Shown here: piece after piece, positions 35,063 through 39,839 of the stretch
Position numbering within the stretch: the first letter of the stretch is position 1
Layout of the letters: each line of letters opens with the position of its first letter
Source of the DNA: Arenibacter nanhaiticus
Lineage (GTDB): Bacteria; Bacteroidota; Bacteroidia; Flavobacteriales; Flavobacteriaceae
NCBI RefSeq assembly: GCF_900141935.1
Contig: NZ_FQYX01000034.1
Location: 1 to 39,839, forward strand
Direction of reading: 5' to 3'
DNA: 39,839 nucleotides
The notes under the pieces: generated by a model
Seen by the model: the letters and a program-made list of their open reading frames with translations, nothing else
Told to the model about the DNA's origin: nothing
Database searches by the model: none
Program-made: the position numbers and the translations under genes

Positions 35063-35455
35063 TTATGCTTTTTTCCTTTTCTCCAATAAATCAGGGTTCT
35101 TAACGGGATTATCTTCTCCTTTTAAGGATTTTTCAATACCATCGATATAGTCCAAAGAATCGTCTAAATAGAATAATAACTGAGGTACCCTGCGCAATTG
35201 GTTCTTGGTGCGTTGGGCCAATTCGTGCTTTATCAATGGCTGATTAGATTTAATGCCTTCCAATAATTCCTTGCCCTTGTCGGCAGGAAAAATACTCACA
35301 TAAATCTTCGCAATGGATAAATCCGTGGTCACCGACACCTTAGATACGGAAATAAGCGTCCCTTTTAACCCACCATCTGTAGCGGCACGTTGCAAGATAT
35401 CAACGATATCCTTTTGTATAACTCCGCCTATTTTTTTCTGTCGTTGTGTTTCCAT
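35063..35455 (-). CDS. rbfA: 30S ribosome-binding factor A
   Basis: 130 residues with a KH-type fold: RQKKIGGVIQKDIVDILQ at the start, the central strand pair TLISVSKVSVTTDLSIAKIY, VSIFP, and the helix LAQRTKNQLRRVPQLLFYLDDSLDY. RbfA binds the 30S subunit near helix 1 of 16S rRNA and assists its late maturation, especially in the cold. The FtsX permease gene follows 2 bp later. A basic C-terminal tail (NPDLLEKRKKA) extends beyond the core. Confidence 0.94.
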   Translation of the reverse strand: METQRQKKIGGVIQKDIVDILQRAATDGGLKGTLISVSKVSVTTDLSIAKIYVSIFPADKGKELLEGIKSNQPLIKHELAQRTKNQLRRVPQLLFYLDDSLDYIDGIEKSLKGEDNPVKNPDLLEKRKKA

Positions 35456-35459
35456 GGGA

Positions 35460-35467
35460 CAAAAATA
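35460..35467 (-). promoter_or_regulatory. Candidate -7 box for rbfA
   Basis: Minus-strand TATTTTTG matches TAnnTTTG and ends 4 bp before the ATG, so the transcript would be nearly leaderless. The -33 element is not clear. Confidence 0.3.
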
Positions 35468-35526
35468 CGCACAATATGTTTATTTTAGTGTTTTAGTTGA
35501 TAGATACTAATACAAATTGGCAAAAA

Positions 35527-35946
35527 ATGAACAAAATAGAGCATGTGGGAATAGCGGTAAAGGATTTGGAGGCGTCTAATCTATTGTTCAAAAAGCTGTT
35601 GGGGGTAGCGCACTACAAGACCGAAGAGGTAGCCTCCGAAGGCGTTAAGACTTCCTTCTTTAAGTCGGGCCCCAATAAAATAGAATTGTTGGAAGCTACG
35701 GATGCCAATAGCCCGATAGCCAAGTTTATCGACAAAAAGGGAGAGGGCGTGCACCATATCGCCTTTGAGGTCGATGATATAGAAGCAGAAATAAAACGAT
35801 TGGGCGAAGAAGGCTTCATCGTTTTAAACAATACGCCAAAATTAGGGGCCGATAATAAACTGGTGGCATTTTTGCACCCCAAGAGCACTAATGGGGTTTT
35901 AATAGAACTGTGTCAGGAAGTTAAGGGCACCGAAGAAACCAAATAA
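35527..35946 (+). CDS. mce: Methylmalonyl-CoA epimerase
   Basis: 139 residues from ATG 35527; the frame is open to 35497, but homologues start at MNKIEHVGIAV. It is a vicinal-oxygen-chelate (glyoxalase) fold with two repeats. Metal ligands are visible: His in IEHVGIAV, His in GVHHIAFEV and Glu in GVLIELCQ. It interconverts (R)- and (S)-methylmalonyl-CoA in the propionyl-CoA/succinyl-CoA route, which supports odd-chain and branched amino acid use and is widespread in Bacteroidetes. It is divergent from rbfA with a ~70-bp shared promoter region. Confidence 0.93.
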   Translation: MNKIEHVGIAVKDLEASNLLFKKLLGVAHYKTEEVASEGVKTSFFKSGPNKIELLEATDANSPIAKFIDKKGEGVHHIAFEVDDIEAEIKRLGEEGFIVLNNTPKLGADNKLVAFLHPKSTNGVLIELCQEVKGTEETK

Positions 35947-36021
35947 AGGGCCTAGAAAATAGCGGAACAAAAAAAAATGATGAATTTGGTCTTTTTTTTT
36001 GCAGTCTTGAGAAATAAACTG

Positions 36022-36029
36022 TAATATTG
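36022..36029 (+). promoter_or_regulatory. Candidate promoter of the tRNA gene
   Basis: TAATATTG (near TAnnTTTG) 15 bp before the tRNA, with TTG at 36007-36009 as a possible upstream element, though the spacing is short. Confidence 0.3.
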
Positions 36030-36044
36030 CATCCGCAATTCGCG

Positions 36045-36118
36045 GGTCCTATAGCTCAGTTGGTTAGAGCACCTGACTCATAATCAGGTGGTCCCTGGTT
36101 CGAGCCCAGGTGGGACCA
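36045..36118 (+). tRNA. tRNA with CAU anticodon, probably tRNA-Ile2
   Basis: A 74-nt cloverleaf: acceptor GGTCCTA/TGGGACC with A73, D-arm GCTC-AGTTGGTTA-GAGC, anticodon stem CCTGA/TCAGG with loop CTCATAA (anticodon CAT at 36086-36088), variable loop TGGTC and T-arm CCTGG-TTCGAGC-CCAGG. The CCA end is not encoded. The CAT anticodon fits elongator Met or the lysidine-modified Ile2. C4-G69 and C5-G68 are the pairs E. coli TilS uses to recognise tRNA-Ile2, so I favour Ile2. It is the likely insertion site of the element that follows. Confidence 0.93.
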
Positions 36119-36129
36119 CTAGTAAAATC

Positions 36130-36160
36130 AAGCCTTCCCAGATGGGAGGGCTTTTTTTTT
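36130..36160 (+). terminator. Terminator after the tRNA
   Basis: AAGCCTTCCC (36130-36139) pairs with GGGAGGGCTT (36144-36153) with one G-U pair and a 4-nt loop, followed by a long T-run. Confidence 0.8.
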
Positions 36161-36167
36161 GGTAGTG

Positions 36168-36188
36168 GGTACAACATAGGTACAACAT
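36168..36188. repeat. Tandem GGTACAACAT pair
   Basis: Two perfect 10-bp copies in 11-bp register (36168-36177 and 36179-36188), about 50 bp after the tRNA. The one-helical-turn spacing suits cooperative binding by an integrase or excisionase. Confidence 0.55.
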
Positions 36189-36464
36189 TTTTCTTCTTTT
36201 TTAAATTCTTCCAGAATTCTTAAGTTTTAGCCCGATTACACAGCATTCCATCAAAAATCGGTAGCTATTGGTCTATGCAAAATATTGTGCATTCTCACTT
36301 ATCAAATACCAACACATGATAACTGCGTGTTGCGTAATTAGTACCCATTTCTAAAAATTGCTAGTAATCTCTCAAAAGTTATAGGTTTTAATTGTTAAAA
36401 TTTTCTTGAGTTTCATACGCAGGTATTTCCTTTTCTAATTTGAAAAAAACATAAATCAAATATC

Positions 36465-36755
36465 ATGGAAGAAAACGAAAACATAGTAGGGCTGTTATCC
36501 GATATTAAAGGGTTACTGGCGCACACTAAACAAGTTATGAACGTAGATGATCTAGTGGCGTATACTGGACTCTCTAAAAGTAAAATCTACAAACTGACCC
36601 ATCTAAAGTTGATCCCCATGGGCAACAATCCCCATATCCGTCAGAAATTTTTTGACAAGGATACCATCGATGCTTGGTTGTTGGGAAATCCTGATCTATC
36701 GGACGAGACTTTGGAGCACCAGTTCAATACGGCCTTGTTAAAGAACAGGAAATAA
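36465..36755 (+). CDS. Excisionase-like helix-turn-helix protein
   Basis: 96 residues. The winged-helix core VDDLVAYTGLSKSKIYKLTH, followed by LIPMGNNPHIRQKFFDKDTIDAWLLGN, is the HTH_17/excisionase type that Bacteroidetes integrative elements and plasmids place at the head of their control and replication genes. It probably binds element DNA near the attachment site to direct excision or to regulate the genes downstream. The next gene follows at once, so the three element genes form an operon. Confidence 0.8.
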   Translation: MEENENIVGLLSDIKGLLAHTKQVMNVDDLVAYTGLSKSKIYKLTHLKLIPMGNNPHIRQKFFDKDTIDAWLLGNPDLSDETLEHQFNTALLKNRK

Positions 36756-36764
36756 TTGAACCCT

Positions 36765-37223
36765 ATGGTTACAGAAAAATCGGATAGAAATTTTAAAGGA
36801 ATCTGGATACCGAAAGCGATATACTTGAATTCGGAGGCAAACTGGTATGCAAAGATCTTGTTCCTGGAGATACACAGCTTCACGGAAAATGGGTTGGAAT
36901 GTTATATGTCCAACAAGCACATCGCTTCCTTTCTGCATATTTCCGAACGGCAGGTTACCAGGTACATATCCGAACTAAAGACTTTGGGCTGGATAGAAGA
37001 AACGGCCTTTAACGGAAGAAGGAGATATCTAAAAAGTTTGTTGCGTTTCAATGTTAAAACTGGCGAGCCTGACAGGACAAAAGTGTCGGGGCAGCCTGGA
37101 AGTTTCTGTCGTGGCAGCAGCGACAAAAGTGTCCAACATAATAAACCAGTTAAAAAACAAAGAACAAAACAATTTACCTTTTTAAAAGAAGAAAATAAAA
37201 ATAGAGGTTCAATCTTAGAATAA
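36765..37223 (+). CDS. Helix-turn-helix protein of a mobile element (replication-type)
   Basis: 152 residues from ATG 36765 (a TTG at 36756 abuts the previous stop). The segment FKGIWIPKAIYLNSEANWYAKILFLEIHSF then CYMSNKHIASFLHISERQVTRYISELKTLGWIEE is the HTH_36 replication-initiator-like pattern: strand-rich lead, then a winged helix. The C-terminal third is basic and low in structure (KKQRTKQFTFLKEENKNRG). It may bind the element's origin or a transfer site. It is co-transcribed with the excisionase-like gene and the ATPase. Confidence 0.75.
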   Translation: MVTEKSDRNFKGIWIPKAIYLNSEANWYAKILFLEIHSFTENGLECYMSNKHIASFLHISERQVTRYISELKTLGWIEETAFNGRRRYLKSLLRFNVKTGEPDRTKVSGQPGSFCRGSSDKSVQHNKPVKKQRTKQFTFLKEENKNRGSILE

Positions 37224-37228
37224 ATGTT

Positions 37229-37891
37229 ATGGAAAAGGGATGGTTTGATCAATTTTCGGAATGGGGACCAGAGCGAAAACGGCTATGCGACCTAGTGCTC
37301 TTTGAAAAAATTTTTTTTAAATCGGCCCAAGAATTTTACGCCAAGCTTGGGCTCGATTTCGAGGTGGACGGTTCCAATAAGAACTTTTTAGGGCATTTCT
37401 GCAAATATTGGAACTATGACCCCCAATTCGAAATTTTGGAGAACATATCACTTAAAAAAGGGTTGTTAGTTTTTGGTTCCAACGGAACGGGCAAGACAAC
37501 GAGTTTTCAGATCATCCAGAACATGTCCAAACAATACAGGAAACCAGAACTGTGGTTTCCCATCATCGGGGCACAAGAGGTGGTTGCAAAATATAATGCG
37601 GCAAGGAACAAGGACGAAGTAATAGCATATTATTCCAAGGGGACTTTTTTCTTCGATGACCTGGGAACTGAAACGGTGGGAAACAATGTGTACCAGTACG
37701 GAAAGGAAGACATATTCGTCCGGATCCTTTTAAACCGTTATCGGAATTTTGAAAGTTTGGGGACAAAGACCCATATAACGACCAATTTGAGTTTTGCCCA
37801 GATAGAAAACCGGTACGGAAAACAGATCTCAGATCGGTTTATCAGAATGTTCAATCAGTTAAAGTTGGAAGGCCTTAGCCGAAGAAAATAG
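37229..37891 (+). CDS. DnaC/IstB-like AAA+ ATPase of a mobile element
   Basis: 220 residues. Walker A GSNGTGKT (83-90), Walker B TFFFDDLG (139-146), sensor-1 THITTNL and the DnaC/IstB-type arginine-finger segment YGKQISDRFIRMFNQL. The N-terminal ~70 residues are a separate adaptor. Such ATPases load a replicative helicase on a plasmid-like origin. With the preceding HTH gene it suggests an element that replicates as a circle during transfer. The gap to the upstream gene is 5 bp. Confidence 0.82.
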   Translation: MEKGWFDQFSEWGPERKRLCDLVLFEKIFFKSAQEFYAKLGLDFEVDGSNKNFLGHFCKYWNYDPQFEILENISLKKGLLVFGSNGTGKTTSFQIIQNMSKQYRKPELWFPIIGAQEVVAKYNAARNKDEVIAYYSKGTFFFDDLGTETVGNNVYQYGKEDIFVRILLNRYRNFESLGTKTHITTNLSFAQIENRYGKQISDRFIRMFNQLKLEGLSRRK

Positions 37892-37987
37892 CTGGTGAAA
37901 GAAAATAGCATTCAATTGGTGCAATGGTTTGGTTCCAAGAAAGGTATTCCAGCACAGGTTGAAAGAAAGGAATGGAATAGCAAGAGG

Positions 37988-38010
37988 GTAACGCGCTAAA
38001 GCGGCGTTAC
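37988..38010. repeat. Strong 7-bp hairpin
   Basis: GTAACGC (37988-37994) and GCGTTAC (38004-38010) with a short GC/GC extension around TAAA. No U-run follows. It lies between the ATPase and mobilization genes, where an origin of transfer or replication would sit. Confidence 0.5.
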
Positions 38011-38152
38011 GATGATATTTTACTCCGTAAAGCCTTTGTTTATAGGAGTTAGGAGTTTTTTTGGTATTTGGATAGAATCGGGGAATTGGGTCAAACCCCT
38101 TGTTAGCCCCCTAAAACATTGAAAAAATTTGACACAAAAGTAAAATTTCAGC

Positions 38153-38350
38153 GTGGATGATTTTCTTACGATACGGTTTAGACGAAATACCGCCCAGCAG
38201 CGGTTCAAACGCTTTTCTAAGAAAATTAGCAGTACCTACACAGATTCCAAGGAGACGGTTTTAAATTCTTTTGAATGGCATGGTTGCTTGCCGTCGGAAA
38301 AATTTAAAAAAGTGTGGGCAAGGAAATCTTCAAAATTTCGAAAAGTTTAA
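38153..38350 (+). pseudogene. BfmA/BtgA-family mobilization protein, frameshifted
   Basis: From GTG 38153 (an alternative start may lie further upstream) the frame reads DDFLTIRFRRNTAQQRFKRF, KKISSTYTDSKETVLNSF and EWHGCLPSEKFKK, which is the N-terminus of the BfmA/BtgA mobilization family of Bacteroides-type elements; these bind the transfer origin as relaxase accessories. Family members are about 200 residues, but this ends at 65. At the A-run 38308-38313 the next frame gives KKSVGKEIFKISKSLK, matching the family better than the actual VWARKSSKFRKV, so an A was probably lost. Soon afterwards both frames stop, so the gene is dead regardless. No relaxase gene is visible. Confidence 0.55.
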
Positions 38351-38647
38351 AATAAAGATGAAAAAAGGATTACATAGAATTAACCCTATTGGGTAATTCC
38401 GACAATCAAATCCAGTCCCTACGTTAGTTAACCCGCAATATTCACCAAGAGTTTTTTCTTCAAGGAATTTGAGGATAAATTTAGCATTCCCTGGATTAAG
38501 GTAATTTTCCTGGATAGTTTTCCAGCTGTTAGATGAACCTTCTGTATATTTTAGTGCAGATATGACTATTTTTAGTCCTGATATTGCTGAAGTTTCCCGA
38601 TAAGGCATAGGTATCCCAAGACTGATAAACAGTGAGATGAGTAACTT
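38351..38647. other. Junction of decayed element and IS1380 3' end
   Basis: The IS boundary lies here but I cannot place it: CCC at 38613 or near 38373 could be the CC-type end. A minus-strand open frame fills most of the region (to 38330), in the same frame as the transposase past its stop; see findings. Confidence 0.4.
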
Positions 38648-39839
38648 TTAGCCAGAGAGCAATTCCTGGAATAGATGCTGGTACACAAAGGCTCTGGAGA
38701 GCCGGTAATAAATTCTTCTTTTGGTTATTTTAATGGTAGCACCTATTTTCAGAAGGTGAGTCCTAATGCTGCTGATCTGCCATTTTTTGGCTTCTTTATA
38801 AGAAGTATTTTTGATGTTTGTCTTCAAGATCAAAAACAACTCATAAGCAAGACTACTTATAAGCAACCGGAAGAAATTTGCCCAGAAACCGTGATTGGAT
38901 AGCCGATCAGAAAAGCACATGTTCTTTACTTCTTTGATGCGATTCTCGCTGGCTTCCCCTCGCTTTACATAAAAGCCAAAATAAATTTCCCGAGCCTCTT
39001 GGGCTTCCAGATTGCTAACGATATGTCTGGTGTTCATGCCAAGGCCAGTACTTTCTATTTTGGAATAACACTGCTGAGATTTGTGCCAACTCCCGGCTTT
39101 ATAATCAAAGTTTATAAAGTGTTGGTGTTTTTTGCCCTTGGACTGGTAAAGAAGTTTTACCGCCCGCTCCACCCTTGCAGCCCTTCTTTTGAGCACCTCA
39201 TTACTGGCAAGTCCTATGGCGTAATATAAATTGTAATCATCTGCCAATTTATAAAAGGGTGCTGAAGAGAATCCGCTATCAGCCCGAATGGTAATCTTCA
39301 TCTGGGGATAAACTTTTCGGATTTTCGAAATTACCCTTCTTAATATGCCAACATACCACTTATTAGAATGACTGTTCCCGGGACGAAGTATCGGCACGAT
39401 TATTTGACCGGTATCTCCATCGTGGAAAAAGAGTTCATTATACATAAACTTCCCATAGTAGCCATTGAACATGGATAGCTGCTGTTTACCATGGGTGGGA
39501 TCATCGGTGCCATCGATATCTATAATGATACTGCTGCGTCCTGTTAAACTCGATACGTACCGATCAATCCAGCCATAACATAAGGCGAAAATGGAGCGCT
39601 TATCCAAACTGTTTTCAAAACGAGAGATGGTGGGTTGAGAAGCCAAGTCCCCATCCAGAATATCTTTATACAAAGGATCGTGTTGCAGGTGAAAAACATC
39701 ATTAGCATCCTCATATCCCTGCATCAGCATAAATACGCGTTGCTTTAAAAGTTTCTCTATCGTATGGGTGACTAAGATGGGATTGCGACTATCTGGAATA
39801 AATTTACTGAAATACCTGATTAACTTGTGTTCCCGCTCT
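38648..39839 (-). CDS. IS1380-family transposase, 5' end beyond window
   Basis: The frame is open from the window edge (… EHKLIRYFSKFIPDSRNPIL) through the internal ATG at 39730 to TAA 38648, giving about 396 visible codons of an expected 430-470. Family marks: IIIDIDGTDDPTHGKQQ (first catalytic Asp), FNGYYGKFMYNELFFHDGDTG, ITIRADSGFSSAPFYKL (second Asp), YAIGLASNEVLKRRA, FINFDYKAGSWHKSQ and EIYFGFYVKRGEASENRIKE, which holds the catalytic Glu. The DDE triad is intact, so the enzyme may be active. It moves the IS by cut-and-paste and lies across the mobilization region of the neighbouring element. Confidence 0.88.
   Translation of the reverse strand, partial: EREHKLIRYFSKFIPDSRNPILVTHTIEKLLKQRVFMLMQGYEDANDVFHLQHDPLYKDILDGDLASQPTISRFENSLDKRSIFALCYGWIDRYVSSLTGRSSIIIDIDGTDDPTHGKQQLSMFNGYYGKFMYNELFFHDGDTGQIIVPILRPGNSHSNKWYVGILRRVISKIRKVYPQMKITIRADSGFSSAPFYKLADDYNLYYAIGLASNEVLKRRAARVERAVKLLYQSKGKKHQHFINFDYKAGSWHKSQQCYSKIESTGLGMNTRHIVSNLEAQEAREIYFGFYVKRGEASENRIKEVKNMCFSDRLSNHGFWANFFRLLISSLAYELFLILKTNIKNTSYKEAKKWQISSIRTHLLKIGATIKITKRRIYYRLSRAFVYQHLFQELLSG

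Larger units (their letters stand above)
36119..36464. other. Junction region between tRNA and element genes
   Basis: Contains the tRNA terminator, the pair of GGTACAACAT repeats and about 270 bp of A/T-rich sequence with no gene. The left attachment site of the element should lie in the tRNA 3' half or just after it. Confidence 0.5.

Noticed and set aside
1-39839. CRISPR array, rRNA operon, toxin-antitoxin or complete defence island
   Set aside because: No regularly spaced repeats beyond the four IS repeats, no rRNA sequence and no recognisable paired toxin/antitoxin or restriction genes.

Overview
The window reads as chromosomal DNA of a marine-type Bacteroidetes, most likely a Flavobacteriaceae member. 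The evidence is low GC with A/T-rich spacers, candidate promoter boxes of the Bacteroidetes form TAnnTTTG, lipoprotein signals ending in a short S/G-C lipobox, SusC/CarboxypepD_reg-like outer-membrane receptors, a secreted GH16 glucanase, and IS21 and IS1380 elements of types common in this phylum. I cannot name a genus from sequence alone.

Layout. (1) 1-329: end of an IS21-family element carrying four ~20-bp direct repeats; it is inserted into a gene for a small exported protein (259-714). (2) 1196-6198: a GAF/PAS sensor with a histidine-kinase dimerisation domain but no ATPase domain, an ElaA-like acetyltransferase, a small nuclease-like protein and an SH3/NlpC lipoprotein. (3) 6311-14972, all minus strand: a Gfo/Idh/MocA oxidoreductase, an S41 protease, rnpA, an M1 metallopeptidase, an S8 protease lipoprotein, a broken small gene and an MBL-fold hydrolase. 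(4) 15090-18972: two divergent cation/proton antiporters, each ending in a TrkA-N-type domain. (5) 18973-19525: a spacer with two head-to-head copies of a dispersed repeat; a third copy lies at 33477. (6) 19526-22143: lepA with a GH16 glucanase gene overlapping its stop codon. (7) 22448-30161: two paralogous outer-membrane receptor genes, the first with a C9 tract just before its start, around an MFS transporter, then a tRNA-dihydrouridine synthase. (8) 30162-33360: a ~900-bp leader/spacer followed by a two-gene unit encoding an outer-membrane barrel and an unknown lipoprotein. (9) 33852-35946: rbfA with an FtsX-type permease, and methylmalonyl-CoA epimerase divergent from them. (10) 36045-39839: a CAU-anticodon tRNA followed by what looks like a decayed integrative mobilizable element: excisionase-like HTH, HTH replication-type protein, DnaC/IstB-like ATPase and a frameshifted BfmA/BtgA mobilization gene, ended by an IS1380-family transposase that runs off the window.

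The core is ordinary housekeeping (lepA, rnpA, rbfA, dus, mce) mixed with envelope and secreted-protein functions. The accessory signal is at the two edges and in the intergenic repeats. The best candidates for something undescribed are the dispersed 92-bp hairpin element with apparent stem compensation, the barrel/lipoprotein pair behind its long leader, and the C9 tract ahead of one receptor gene. No CRISPR array, rRNA or complete defence system was recognised.
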